DNA of 64,000 nucleotides from Clostridia bacterium (GCA_017397845.1 JAFQHU010000016.1:1-64000), one strand, 5' to 3'. Shown: positions 42,390-52,143, numbered from the stretch's first letter. Numbers and translations are program-made. Notes: generated from the sequence alone by a model not told the origin.

Positions 42390-42869
42390 TCAACCGAGTG
42401 TAATATTGTTAACTGCGAGGAAAGAAATAAGAAGAGCAAGAACAGCATAGAACTCAACAAGAGCTGCCATAGTCATACCTTTGATAAGCTCTGTAGGCTT
42501 CTTTGCAATGAGTGACACACCTGAAGCGGAAACTCTGCCCTGATAAACAGCTGAGAAATAGCCAACAATTGCAATAGGCAAACAAGCTGCAAGCATAGCC
42601 ACACCCTGCTGCCATGTCATTGCAACGGGAGCACCTGCAAGTAAGCCTGTCTTAGTGAAAACAATAATTGCAATAAGGAACCCATAAAGGCCCTGAGTAC
42701 CGGGAAGAATCTGAAGAACAAGAACTTTAGTAAACATACTGCTGTCTTCCGAAAGAAGTCCTGCACCTGCTTCACCTACAAGACCGACACCCTTTGCTGA
42801 ACCAACACCTGAGAAGCCTGCTGCAAAGGCTGCTCCTAAAATAGCTAAGAAAAGACCAAGATTATCCAT
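42390..42869 (-). CDS. ntpK: V-type ATP synthase subunit K (rotor ring)
   Basis: Four-helix, 159-residue proteolipid forming the membrane rotor. LPGTQGLYGF (55-64) is in helix 2 and the ion-binding Glu139 (ALVEFYAV) in helix 4, with Gln110 in helix 3. L55, T58, Q59, Q110 and E139 correspond to the five Na+ ligands described for Enterococcus hirae NtpK (L61, T64, Q65, Q110, E139). Na+ coupling is therefore likely. Its start overlaps the ntpI stop by 8 bp. Confidence 0.95.
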   Translation of the reverse strand: MDNLGLFLAILGAAFAAGFSGVGSAKGVGLVGEAGAGLLSEDSSMFTKVLVLQILPGTQGLYGFLIAIIVFTKTGLLAGAPVAMTWQQGVAMLAACLPIAIVGYFSAVYQGRVSASGVSLIAKKPTELIKGMTMAALVEFYAVLALLISFLAVNNITLG

Positions 42870-44847
42870 ATTTATTTTCCTCCGTTATTGTAAAAAATTT
42901 AGAATTTATTTTAAATGGGGTAAATGTTTTTCCTGAACCCTCATAGAATTTTGAGAAATACTCAACATACTGAAGTCTGCCCGTATGAACATAGGTACCT
43001 ATAAGATTTATGGCGATATTAACCGTATGCCCTAAAATGAAAACAATTATAAACAGCACTATATTGCCCATCATTGCACCTAAGAGGTTAATTACATTTG
43101 CGATAACACCTGTTACAAGACTAAGGGCAAGAAGTCTTGAATAGGAAAGTATATCACCCAGATATCCGGAAGCCGCATTATAAAGTCCGTAAAGACCTCC
43201 GCCAAGCTTACCCAGAATATTTTTCGAGCTTCTGCCTGAGGTAAGTACAATAAGCACTGCACCGACGGCAAGAATTTTTATACCGGTAGACCTGATGTTT
43301 TCGGGTATTTCCGTAAAGAAGCCTGCACCGACTATTGCAAAGCCCACAACAAAAACCATAACCGGAAGTGTATCACAGACAGCTCCAAGATAGTTTTTAT
43401 CCCTGATAAGCATATAGCCTCTTATAAGAAGTCCTGCAAAAAGATGGATTATGCCGAAAAGGAAACAGTAAAGGAGAAGCTCTATGCTGTTAGTCATAGG
43501 ATCCATCCAAAGTGCAAAGGACGGAACATCTGTCACGCCTAAAAAGTTTTCACAAACCGTGGGGATAAGATTTCCGAAAAAACCACCGAACATTATACCC
43601 CAAAAAGCTGTTGAGATACCGCAGTAAAGTATCATGTCTGCCGTCTTTTTGAGATTGCCTCTCACTTTGAATTTCTTTTTGGCGACAAGGGAAAAAATTA
43701 CCAACAGCAGTCCGTAGCCCGCATCGGAAAGCATAAGACCGAAAAAGGCATAATAGAAAAATGACATTACCGGGTTCGGGTCAATATCCTTATTGGAGGG
43801 CGGAGAGTACATATTCGTAATTGATTCCACACCTGCCGCAAAGCTTTTATTTTCTATCAGCACCGGTACATCCTCATTTTCGTAATCCGGCTCTGAAAGC
43901 TCCATTTGTGCAGTAAATCTGCGTTCGATTTCAAATTTTATATCTTCGGCCACTCTTTCCGGGATATAGCCTTTGATAAAAAATATATTTTCACTTGCAG
44001 CGGCATTTTCCACCGCAGAATATTTTTCCGCCTGAGAAACGAAATAATCGCTTAAAAACCTTATATCATCGTAATCGTCCCTGAATTCTTTAAGCTTTTC
44101 AGTGACAGAAGCCTTATTTTCTTTGAGTATTTCCAGCTCCTGTCTGAAATCTTCAATAGCTTTAACGGGAAGTTTGGGAACAATTCTGTCAGGAACGTAA
44201 AATCCGTTATTTTTAAGTATATCATAAAGCTTTTCACTGCTGGACTGATGACACATTATTACCGCACAGGTGAGCATTTTACGCTTAGAAATTATCTCCA
44301 CAGCGACATCCTCAGGATAATCCTCAACCGAGCTTATCATCGAAAGAATTTCCTCTTTCGTCATCTCACGCGGAAAGGAGCCTATAAAAATATTTGTGGT
44401 CATGGTTCGCTTCGATGCCATGGGAATATCAAGCTCTGTCCAGTTTCCGTAATAATCAATAAGGGCTTCTTTTTCGGCAATCTTATCTGAAAGATTTTCC
44501 GTTTCCTTTTCCAGGGAAATTATACCGTCACATATGCCGAGCAATTCCTCCGAACGGTCAGAAATCAGTCTGTATTCACTGTAATCAATTTCCTTCACAT
44601 CGTTGAAGGACTCAATAAAGGACTTTTTCATTTCACAGTATTTTTCCAATACGGTGTATGCATGAACTGCTTTTTGATTTTTTTTCAGATACTGATTTAC
44701 GATGTACTCTGTCTGATATTTGGTAAGATTTTCGTTTTCAACATTTACCAGCTCTGCTGCTCCGCTTTTTTGCAGAAATTCAACAAGCTTTCTGCTTTCA
44801 TCAAGAAGAGACACGAGCTCAAAGTGAACCAGTTTGATTTTTGCCAA
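42862..44847 (-). CDS. ntpI: V-type ATP synthase subunit I
   Basis: Stator membrane subunit with the ion half-channels. The N-terminal half (about 1-340) is cytoplasmic with coiled coils. The C-terminal half has seven or eight membrane helices, containing GLMLSDAGYGLL and SRLLALSLVTGVIANVIN with the conserved Arg in the ion path. 661 residues. It lies 32 bp downstream of ntpF. Confidence 0.95.
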   Translation of the reverse strand: MAKIKLVHFELVSLLDESRKLVEFLQKSGAAELVNVENENLTKYQTEYIVNQYLKKNQKAVHAYTVLEKYCEMKKSFIESFNDVKEIDYSEYRLISDRSEELLGICDGIISLEKETENLSDKIAEKEALIDYYGNWTELDIPMASKRTMTTNIFIGSFPREMTKEEILSMISSVEDYPEDVAVEIISKRKMLTCAVIMCHQSSSEKLYDILKNNGFYVPDRIVPKLPVKAIEDFRQELEILKENKASVTEKLKEFRDDYDDIRFLSDYFVSQAEKYSAVENAAASENIFFIKGYIPERVAEDIKFEIERRFTAQMELSEPDYENEDVPVLIENKSFAAGVESITNMYSPPSNKDIDPNPVMSFFYYAFFGLMLSDAGYGLLLVIFSLVAKKKFKVRGNLKKTADMILYCGISTAFWGIMFGGFFGNLIPTVCENFLGVTDVPSFALWMDPMTNSIELLLYCFLFGIIHLFAGLLIRGYMLIRDKNYLGAVCDTLPVMVFVVGFAIVGAGFFTEIPENIRSTGIKILAVGAVLIVLTSGRSSKNILGKLGGGLYGLYNAASGYLGDILSYSRLLALSLVTGVIANVINLLGAMMGNIVLFIIVFILGHTVNIAINLIGTYVHTGRLQYVEYFSKFYEGSGKTFTPFKINSKFFTITEENKYG

Positions 44848-44879
44848 AACAACACCTCCTTTTCGAATATTCGTTTTAT

Positions 44880-45191
44880 TCAGCTGAGCAATTCGTCAAA
44901 AATCATTTTTATTGCTTTCTCATATAATTTTTCTGTATCTGCGATAGATTTTCTTTCACGCAGCTCAGCAAGCTTTTCCGCCTGCTTTACTATTCCGACG
45001 GAAGAGTATTCCGCATCGCTGAGAATGATATTTGCCTCTCTTTCCGCCTGCTCAACTGCGGTTTTTACGATTATATCCGCCTGTATTTTAGCATCACTGA
45101 GCATTTTTTCTGCCGCTTTGAGAGCTTCTTTTTCCATTTCCTTGCCCGCATTTTCAGCGGCAAGAACAGCCTTTATCATGTCAGCAGCCAT
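44880..45191 (-). CDS. ntpF: V-type ATP synthase subunit G/H (NtpF), peripheral stalk coiled coil
   Basis: 103 residues, almost entirely one amphipathic helix rich in Ala, Glu and Lys (AAENAGKEMEKEALKAAEKM). This fits the small stator subunit that pairs with NtpE. It holds the first ATPase position, completing the order F-I-K-E-C-G-A-B-D known from the Enterococcus ntp operon. The ATG at 45191 has GGAGG ten bases upstream and lies inside the 3' end of the kinase gene; a longer in-frame reading is not needed. Confidence 0.8.
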   Translation of the reverse strand: MAADMIKAVLAAENAGKEMEKEALKAAEKMLSDAKIQADIIVKTAVEQAEREANIILSDAEYSSVGIVKQAEKLAELRERKSIADTEKLYEKAIKMIFDELLS

Positions 45192-46545
45192 ATAAGAAAA
45201 CACCTCCGTAATTTTCAGCAAAAACAAGAATATCATTTATCATAACGGCAGTACTTTCCGGGCTGCCATCGCTGATTTTCATAACAAGGGATGCTATAAG
45301 AAGTATCAGCAGCACCAATCCTACAGCCGCAATTATCATCATCCTTTTTATCGCATCGATGTCTCCCGTTTTTTTCTTTTTTATTTCCGGAAGCTGAGGA
45401 TAACGCACAGCTCTCTTTTTTTTCTTCGGGGCTTCGTTTTTATATATAGGCGATATTTCCGGGATAGTGATTTCTTCCTTCAGAGAAAGGACAGGAGTTA
45501 CCTCCTCTTTGGTTTCCTCCGCTGTCTGCTCTATCTCAGGTATAATAATCTCTTCACCGGAATTTTCCGTGTCTATGTCCGCCACAGAATAAACCTCATC
45601 GTAAACAGCCTCCTCAAAGGGCTTGTTTGCAAGTGCGTTTTTAAGATCGGAAAGCATCTGATTCGGAGTGAAATATCTTTCGTTGATGTTGAAAGCACAC
45701 GCCTTTCTGATAATCTTCCAAAGCTCATCGCTGGCCAATGCAGGACGTGAGATCTCATTTCCGCTCACACGCATCTGAGTAGCCGTATTATAAGAATTTA
45801 TGGTTACATTCTGCGGATAAGGCTCCATAAAGGGCAAACGGTTACGGTTAGTGAGCATATAAAGAATAAGACCTAAGGAATAAGTATCAACGGTACAGTT
45901 AACATTACCCGTACGGATAACCTCAGGTGCCATGAAATACTGAGTTCTTTTGTATGCTATCGAGGTTTTCGAGGGTTCAAGACAGCTGAAGGTGCCGAAA
46001 TCTCCCAATTTACATCTGCCCGAACGGTCGAAAAGAATATTTTCAGGCTTGAGGTTCGGATAAATATAACCGAAGGATCTGCATTTGATGAGAGAATTGC
46101 AAATATTTATGCCGAGCCTCATCGTTTCCTCCAAGGTAAAGGACAGCTCTTTCAGAATATCCGTAAGTGAACGGCATTCCTCAAGCTTTATTAAAATAAG
46201 CTTTCCTTTTCCGTCGCTCGCTTTACGAAGCTCCAAATCCTCATATCTGACGAAATATTTTCCGTCATCGGATTTTCGGACAGAACGGATATTTTTTTTG
46301 ATGCTTCTGATTATCTTTTCATATTCACCGTCGTATTCTTCCTCATAAACATCTTCATTTTCATTAAGATTAAAGGTTTTTCTTTCGTTTCTGTTTTCAC
46401 CGAGTCTGATTATTTTAAGGATTGATTTTTCCTTTGTTCCGTCATATTTTTCACGGTAAATACTGAAAACCTTACCGTCTGTACCTGTACCTATCTGTTT
46501 GTCGGTATACCATTCACCGAAAACCGGATTCAATGAATTTGACAT
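45181..46545 (-). CDS. Membrane-anchored Ser/Thr kinase-like protein with degenerate catalytic loop
   Basis: 454 residues. Kinase-like domain about 10-310: Gly-rich loop IGTGTDGKVF, ATP-binding Lys44 in SILKII, DFG at 182-184, APE at 206-208, DTYSLG at 220-225. The catalytic loop reads Y162-P-N164-L-K-P-E-N169 where active kinases have HRDLKPxN, so Asn replaces the catalytic Asp and the HR pair is lost. A polar linker and one membrane helix (about 415-437) follow, leaving a short outside tail. AAAGGAGG precedes the ATG. It overlaps ntpF by 11 bp and heads the V-ATPase operon. Confidence 0.85.
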   Translation of the reverse strand: MSNSLNPVFGEWYTDKQIGTGTDGKVFSIYREKYDGTKEKSILKIIRLGENRNERKTFNLNENEDVYEEEYDGEYEKIIRSIKKNIRSVRKSDDGKYFVRYEDLELRKASDGKGKLILIKLEECRSLTDILKELSFTLEETMRLGINICNSLIKCRSFGYIYPNLKPENILFDRSGRCKLGDFGTFSCLEPSKTSIAYKRTQYFMAPEVIRTGNVNCTVDTYSLGLILYMLTNRNRLPFMEPYPQNVTINSYNTATQMRVSGNEISRPALASDELWKIIRKACAFNINERYFTPNQMLSDLKNALANKPFEEAVYDEVYSVADIDTENSGEEIIIPEIEQTAEETKEEVTPVLSLKEEITIPEISPIYKNEAPKKKKRAVRYPQLPEIKKKKTGDIDAIKRMMIIAAVGLVLLILLIASLVMKISDGSPESTAVMINDILVFAENYGGVFLYGC

Positions 46546-46621
46546 GATAATCCTCCTTTATATATTAAACTTCCCTGTATATTTAAAATAAAGACATAAA
46601 TAGCCATAATATATCTTTTAC

Positions 46622-46651
46622 ATTATACCACATAACATATGCAATTGCCAA
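46622..46651 (-). promoter_or_regulatory. Promoter of the kinase-V-ATPase operon
   Basis: Minus-strand -35 TTGGCA (46646-46651) and -10 TATAAT (46622-46627), spacer 18 bp, TGG before the -10. No other strong promoter is apparent until the operon end at 35.8 kb. Confidence 0.7.
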
Positions 46652-46704
46652 CAGTTTTTTATTATAATTTAAATAAATTTATAAATAAACAGGAGCGAAT
46701 ATGG

Positions 46705-46733
46705 TTGACAAGAGAAAAAATTTTTGTTAATAT
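46705..46733 (+). promoter_or_regulatory. Promoter of tRNA-Ser
   Basis: -35 TTGACA (46705-46710) and -10 TAATAT (46728-46733), spacer 17 bp. Confidence 0.8.
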
Positions 46734-46757
46734 GTTGTAGTTGTGAAAAGAATACAG

Positions 46758-46845
46758 GGAGAGTTGTCCGAGTGGTCGAAGGTGCAGCACTCGAAATGCT
46801 GTGTGGGGAAACTCACCCAGGGTTCGAATCCCTGACTCTCCGCCA
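46758..46845 (+). tRNA. tRNA-Ser (CGA)
   Basis: 88-nt class II tRNA. Acceptor GGAGAGT/ACTCTCC, anticodon loop CTCGAAA (anticodon CGA), long variable arm, T-arm GGTTCGAATCC, encoded CCA. Confidence 0.95.
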
Positions 46846-46880
46846 AAAATCCCGTTCGTGTCAGCGAATGGGATTTTTAC
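46846..46880 (+). terminator. Terminator of tRNA-Ser
   Basis: Stem AAAAATCCCGTTCG / CGAATGGGATTTTT with a 6-nt loop, directly after the CCA. Confidence 0.85.
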
Positions 46881-46953
46881 TTTTCGGGATTTTTGGCGAT
46901 GTAATAAGTAAGAAGTAATAGTGAATAAGTATGGGCAGGACACCCGCACCCGA

Positions 46954-46982
46954 TTGTAATTTTTCATAATGTGTGATAAAAT
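46954..46982 (+). promoter_or_regulatory. Promoter of the HEAT-like gene
   Basis: -35 TTGTAA (46954-46959) and -10 TAAAAT (46977-46982) preceded by TGTGA, spacer 17 bp. Confidence 0.55.
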
Positions 46983-47018
46983 ATTTTAAGATAAATTAGA
47001 ATTTGGAGGTGAGATTTA

Positions 47019-47456
47019 ATGTACGAAAACCTCATTGCGGATTTAACATCGAAAGATGATAAATTAGCTTGTGCTATTACTGATAAAATCATATCCGAGA
47101 GTCAAGATACCGATGAATGGTATGGGCACTTTGATACATTTGCCTCGTTGCTTAATCATCCTAAATCATTGGTAAGAAATCGTGCATTGCATATTCTTGC
47201 CGCCAATGCTCAGTGGGATGATAACAACCGCTTCGATGCCATTCTATCAGAGTATCTTTCACATGTTACGGACGAAAAACCGATTACTGCCAGACAATGT
47301 ATCAAGGCTCTTGTACAAGTAGGTATGGCAAAACCACAATACATTCCAAGGATACTATCATGTTTTCATGGCGCTGATTTGTCGAAGTACAAAGACAGTA
47401 TGCGTCCGCTGATTGCAAAGGACATGGAAGAAACTGAAAGATTACTAACTGAGTAA
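47019..47456 (+). CDS. HEAT-repeat-like protein (often labelled SufBD protein in Clostridia)
   Basis: 145 residues, all helical, with HEAT-like pairs: FDTFASLLNHPKSLVRNRALHIL and ITARQCIKALVQVGMAKPQ. Similar small clostridial proteins are annotated as SufBD protein, but no Fe-S assembly motif is seen and no suf genes are near, so the label is doubtful. GGAGGTG precedes the ATG. Own promoter and terminator. Confidence 0.65.
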   Translation: MYENLIADLTSKDDKLACAITDKIISESQDTDEWYGHFDTFASLLNHPKSLVRNRALHILAANAQWDDNNRFDAILSEYLSHVTDEKPITARQCIKALVQVGMAKPQYIPRILSCFHGADLSKYKDSMRPLIAKDMEETERLLTE

Positions 47457-47499
47457 ATTTCAATTTGTCAGGTTGTTGCTATTTCAATCTGTAAACACA

Positions 47500-47544
47500 A
47501 AAAAGCAATACCAATACCTTTGCGGTGTCGGTATTGCTTTTTAC
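47500..47544 (+). terminator. Terminator of the HEAT-like gene
   Basis: Stem AAAAGCAATACC / GGTATTGCTTTT with a 17-nt loop; the descending arm ends in a T run. Confidence 0.85.
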
Positions 47545-47588
47545 ACATACTCCCCCGCACCACAGCATAAACTCTACGGGGTGATAAT

Positions 47589-48278
47589 ATGTTCGAACTA
47601 ATAAAAGCTATATTGGAAAATTTCCTGTTTTTCTTTCTGCATCTGAAAAACATCACATCCTTTCCAAAGCCGCTCCCGGCGGAAAAAGAGAGGGAGCTTC
47701 TCACAAAAATGAAAAAACACGGCGATACAAAGGCCAGAGAAAAGCTCATAGAGCATAATTTACGTTTGGTATCCCACATAATAAAAAAATACTATTCCGA
47801 ATATGACGAGCAGGAGGATTTAATTTCAATAGGTACCATCGGTCTTATCAAGGGCATAGATTCCTTTGATGCGGAAAAGGGAATCAAACTCGCAACCTAC
47901 GCTTCAAAATGCATAGAAAATGAAATTCTGATGTTTTTCAGAAGCAAAAAGAAGGATTCAAATACAGTATCCGTAAATGAGCCCATAGATACCGACAGTG
48001 AGGGCAATCCCCTGACGCTGATTGACATAATTTACTGTGAAGATACGATAAGTGACGATATAGACCTAAAGAAAAAAAGCCGTATGCTTTACGGCTTTAT
48101 AGAAAATATCGAAAATGAACGTGACAAAGAAATCATTATCAGAAGATACGGTTTGTATAATCGCAAAGAGCAGACTCAAAGAGAGATAGCAAAAGATATG
48201 AACATATCACGCTCTTACGTTTCGAGGATAGAAAAAAAGGTTATCGAAGAGCTGAGAAAAATGTTCGGCGCAGAATAA
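47589..48278 (+). CDS. sigK: Sporulation sigma factor, SigK type
   Basis: 229-residue sigma-70 family factor. A hydrophobic N-terminus (ILENFLFFFLHLKN) resembles the pro-sequence of pro-sigma-K, removed by a membrane protease. Region 2 reads LIEHNLRLVSHIIKKYY, EDLISIGTIGLIKGID, LATYASKCIENEILM. Region 4 has QREIAKDMNISRSYVSRIEKKV. It is called SigK rather than SigE from the pro-region, the FPKPLPAEKE stretch and the absence of spoIIGA. Intact, with no skin-type interruption. GGGGTG lies five bases before the ATG. Confidence 0.8.
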   Translation: MFELIKAILENFLFFFLHLKNITSFPKPLPAEKERELLTKMKKHGDTKAREKLIEHNLRLVSHIIKKYYSEYDEQEDLISIGTIGLIKGIDSFDAEKGIKLATYASKCIENEILMFFRSKKKDSNTVSVNEPIDTDSEGNPLTLIDIIYCEDTISDDIDLKKKSRMLYGFIENIENERDKEIIIRRYGLYNRKEQTQREIAKDMNISRSYVSRIEKKVIEELRKMFGAE

Positions 48279-48299
48279 AAATACGGACAGTTTTAATTT

Positions 48300-48752
48300 T
48301 TATTCGTAATATTTTTTCGTATCAACAAAAAGCTTTCTGAAAATGCCGGGAGTTTTTACACCGTATGAATAAGATGGCTGTTTGCTTTCATCTGTCATGT
48401 CATTTATCCGCAGCTCAGAAAAATCTTCATTTATGTAAACGGCGTATTTCTCATTAACGGTAAATTTGTAAGCGGAGTCTGAAACATCTGCTCTTTCCTC
48501 AGAAACAGGCTCAGAAGAAATCTTTACAGCTTTAAGTGAGCGAAGCTTCTTTGCAGGAGCTATGGTGGTAAAGAAATTATCGTCTCCGCGGTAAAACTGA
48601 AGCTTTTCCACATTTTCGAAAATATCCTCATAATTTTCTACATCGTCAATCCTCACAGCGGTTACTTCAGAAATGACAAACAAACCGCAGGCGGCTAAAA
48701 GAATGCACAAGGCAACAATCAAAGGCTTATTAATCTTTTTGACTTTTTTCAT
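48300..48752 (-). CDS. Membrane-anchored small protein, unknown
   Basis: 150 residues. Basic N-terminus (KKVKKINKP) followed by one hydrophobic segment (about 10-28). An LAAC sequence at 19-22 would fit a lipobox, but the hydrophobic run continues past it, so a simple membrane anchor is equally possible. The rest is polar, without recognisable motif. It follows rbgA by 13 bp at the end of the rplS-lepB-rbgA series. Confidence 0.6.
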   Translation of the reverse strand: MKKVKKINKPLIVALCILLAACGLFVISEVTAVRIDDVENYEDIFENVEKLQFYRGDDNFFTTIAPAKKLRSLKAVKISSEPVSEERADVSDSAYKFTVNEKYAVYINEDFSELRINDMTDESKQPSYSYGVKTPGIFRKLFVDTKKYYE

Positions 48753-48765
48753 TTTAGACTTCCTT

Positions 48766-49647
48766 TCATTTTACCGGCGGTCTTTCAAAGGAAATTTTTC
48801 CCATTTTTCCGCCTCTGTATTCATCTAAAAGCATAACGGATGCGCGCTCTGTATTTACTTCACCGCCACGCATGAGCATCCCTCTTTCGCGGGCAATTTC
48901 TTCTAAAATTTCCCAAGGCATTACCTCATGAATATCATCGATATTTTTAAGCTTAAATCTCGATGTCAGCTTATCCTCATAATCTTCACGGAGAACCTCA
49001 ATAAGACGTACCGCCATGGTCTCGCTGTCAATAACCTCATCCTTTACCGAACCGATAAAGGCAAGTCTGTCCCCTACCACAGGATCGTCAAATTTCGGCC
49101 ACAACACACCGGGTGTGTCCAAAAGCTCAATTCCGCCACCAATGGCAAACCACTGATTCTGTCTTGTCACACCGGGTTTGTCAGCCACCTTGGCACGGTT
49201 TTTTCCTGCCATCCGGTTAATAAACGAAGATTTTCCCGTATTCGGAATCCCTACCACCATCATACGCAGAGCTTTTCCCGGCATCCCCTTTTCCTCATTA
49301 GAACGGATTTTATCGACCAGGACAGTACGTACAAGATCATGATATTTATTGAGACCTTTACCTGTTCTGCAATCTACGGCAAGAGCGTACTGACCCTTTT
49401 CCCTGAAATACTCTATCCACTTTTTAGTGATATTATCGTCTGCCATATCACACTTATTCAAAAGCACGATTCTCGGCTTTTTATTTGTAAGCTCATCAAG
49501 CTCCGGGTTTCGGCTTGAAACGGGTATTCTCGCATCTAAAAGCTCCGTAACGGCATCAACCATAGAAAGGCTTTCTTTAATAAGTCTGCGTGTTTTTGCC
49601 ATATGTCCCGGAAACCACTGTACCACCTGCTTCTGACTGTCTGCCAT
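48766..49647 (-). CDS. rbgA: Ribosome biogenesis GTPase RbgA (YlqF)
   Basis: Circularly permuted GTPase for late 50S assembly. The G4 motif NKCD (64-67) precedes the G1 loop GIPNTGKS (133-140) and the G3 DTPG. WFPGHMAKTRR at the N-terminus is the family signature. 293 residues. The neighbourhood with rplS and lepB is the same as in Bacillus. Confidence 0.96.
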   Translation of the reverse strand: MADSQKQVVQWFPGHMAKTRRLIKESLSMVDAVTELLDARIPVSSRNPELDELTNKKPRIVLLNKCDMADDNITKKWIEYFREKGQYALAVDCRTGKGLNKYHDLVRTVLVDKIRSNEEKGMPGKALRMMVVGIPNTGKSSFINRMAGKNRAKVADKPGVTRQNQWFAIGGGIELLDTPGVLWPKFDDPVVGDRLAFIGSVKDEVIDSETMAVRLIEVLREDYEDKLTSRFKLKNIDDIHEVMPWEILEEIARERGMLMRGGEVNTERASVMLLDEYRGGKMGKISFERPPVK

Positions 49648-49679
49648 AGATATACCTCCTTAAATTTCTGTATAAAGAA

Positions 49680-49709
49680 AAGGCTGATACGAAAAAATTA
49701 TCAGCCTGT
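49680..49709. terminator. Hairpin between lepB and rbgA
   Basis: Stem AGGCTGATA / TATCAGCCT with a 9-nt loop and T-rich flanks on both strands. It may attenuate transcription from lepB into rbgA. Confidence 0.7.
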
Positions 49710-49713
49710 TTTT

Positions 49714-50319
49714 TTATTTTACTTTCCACTCTGAAACAGGATAAACCTTTGTTTCGCGGGAATATTTGTCGATATTAAAAACTTTAAATTTAACCTCACC
49801 GAGAATATAATTCTCATTGATAAAGCCGACCAGCTCCGAGCGACTGTCAGAGGAATGCTGTCGGTTGTCGCCCATAACAAAAACATGTCCCTCAGGCACC
49901 GTCAGAGGAAAATCAACTCCGTCACTGTCGATGGTCAAATTATTTATATACGGTTCATCGAGAAGATTTCCGTCAACAAAAACATCGCCCGTAGAAAAAT
50001 CAATATCAACAGTCTGATTTTCCGTGGCAATTATACGCTTTACTATAGGCTCATTAAAAGCGTTAGGCTGAGTGATAATTACGACATCCCTGTATTCGGG
50101 TTTGGTGTCAAAAGCACTTACAACGAGCCAATCGCCGTCGTGAAGAGTGGGTATCATCGAACCGCCCACTACACCGACTACACGGAAAACGAGAGTGAAA
50201 ATGATCATAATGGTAACCAATGCCGAAACGATTACCGATGCAAAATCATAAATATTGATAATTACTTTATCCTTAAAAGTAAGCTCCGATTTCTCTTTTT
50301 CTGTAATATCCTTAATCAT
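49714..50319 (-). CDS. lepB: Signal peptidase I
   Basis: Membrane protease that removes signal peptides. One N-terminal membrane helix (about 28-50), catalytic Ser54 in GGSMIPTL and Lys94 in IVKRIIA, and the [11 protein letters not shown] box. 201 residues from the ATG at 50319 (MIKDITEKE). The much longer in-frame reading runs back through the rplS terminator and is not credible. Confidence 0.94.
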   Translation of the reverse strand: MIKDITEKEKSELTFKDKVIINIYDFASVIVSALVTIMIIFTLVFRVVGVVGGSMIPTLHDGDWLVVSAFDTKPEYRDVVIITQPNAFNEPIVKRIIATENQTVDIDFSTGDVFVDGNLLDEPYINNLTIDSDGVDFPLTVPEGHVFVMGDNRQHSSDSRSELVGFINENYILGEVKFKVFNIDKYSRETKVYPVSEWKVK

Positions 50320-50364
50320 ATTTGTGAGCCGCCTTTCGTAATAGTAAAAATACTGACCAAACAA

Positions 50365-50396
50365 AAGAGGAAGGGATTTACCCTTCCTTCCGTTTG
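50365..50396 (-). terminator. Hairpin between rplS and lepB
   Basis: Stem AAGGAAGGG / CCCTTCCTC-type with loop TAAAT, followed on the minus strand by TTTTGTTTGG. Probably the rplS terminator with read-through into lepB. Confidence 0.7.
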
Positions 50397-50404
50397 TGTG
50401 TTTA

Positions 50405-50749
50405 TCAGCCAATCTTTTCTTTAACCTTAGCTGACTTACCAACTCTGTCACGAAGGTAATAAAGCTTGCTTCTGCGAACCTTACCGTTTCTGACAACTTC
50501 AACCTTGGCAACATTGGGTGAGTGAACGGGGAATACCCTTTCAACACCTACACCGTATGATACACGGCGAACTGTGAAGGTTGATGAGATTCCGCTGCCC
50601 TTTTTGGCGATGATGGTACCTTCAAACACCTGAATTCTTTCTCTTTCGCCTTCACGGATTTTAACGTGAACACGAACAGTGCTACCGATGTCAAGTGCGG
50701 GTACTTCAGCCTTAAGGCTTGAGTCTGAGATGAGTTTGAGTGCGTCCAT
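50405..50749 (-). CDS. rplS: 50S ribosomal protein L19
   Basis: 114-residue L19 at the 30S-50S interface. [22 protein letters not shown] and the C-terminal [18 protein letters not shown] are the signatures. AGGAGG precedes the ATG. It has a structured leader and its own promoter. trmD and rimM, its usual partners, are not next to it here. Confidence 0.97.
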   Translation of the reverse strand: MDALKLISDSSLKAEVPALDIGSTVRVHVKIREGERERIQVFEGTIIAKKGSGISSTFTVRRVSYGVGVERVFPVHSPNVAKVEVVRNGKVRRSKLYYLRDRVGKSAKVKEKIG

Positions 50750-50759
50750 TTTTTGTTCC

Positions 50760-50845
50760 TCCTAAATTCTGCCACGTTCATTCCGATTTTCGGAAGAGGA
50801 CCGCTTGCTTTTATACTGACTGAATTCAGCCGGCATGAACCACAT
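50760..50845 (-). promoter_or_regulatory. Probable L19 leader RNA
   Basis: The minus-strand leader folds with GTTCAT (50835-50840) pairing to ATGAAC (50776-50781). It encloses a CTGAATTCAG palindrome and the hairpin TTCCGA-AAA-TCGGAA. ATGAACGTGGCAG follows just before the Shine-Dalgarno, a sequence I associate with the autoregulatory L19 leader of Firmicutes. Covariance was not tested. Confidence 0.55.
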
Positions 50846-50875
50846 TGCTACAGCAACGGATACAAATGCTTCAAT

Positions 50876-50904
50876 ATATTATCACAAGAGAAGAGAAAAA
50901 GCAA
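50876..50904 (-). promoter_or_regulatory. Promoter of rplS
   Basis: Minus-strand -35 TTGCTT (50899-50904) and -10 TAATAT (50876-50881) preceded by TGTGA, spacer 17 bp. Confidence 0.7.
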
Positions 50905-50932
50905 GTCTTTTTACGAAAAAATTCTATTTTTT

Positions 50933-52075
<1,143 letters not shown>

Positions 52076-52103
52076 TTATCTCAAAAATACCGCGTCGCCG
52101 ATG
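52076..52103 (-). repeat. Second copy of the queA 3' end
   Basis: On the minus strand it reads GGCGACGCGGTATTTTTGAG then ATAA, coding GDAVFLR and stop in the queA frame. It matches the true queA end (52756-52783). Two of its differences are synonymous. It is followed immediately by the tgt ribosome-binding site. Confidence 0.8.
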
Positions 52104-52143
52104 TTTACTGTATATAGAATAATCAGCGACATTTAATACAACA

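Noticed and set aside
47545-47573. Sigma-E-type promoter before sigK (ACATACT, 14 bp, CATAAACT)
   Set aside because: The match is fair, but the predicted start would fall at or inside the ribosome-binding site, leaving almost no leader.
50320-50547. Longer N-terminus for signal peptidase I
   Set aside because: It would run antisense-like through the rplS terminator and add 76 residues absent from the family.
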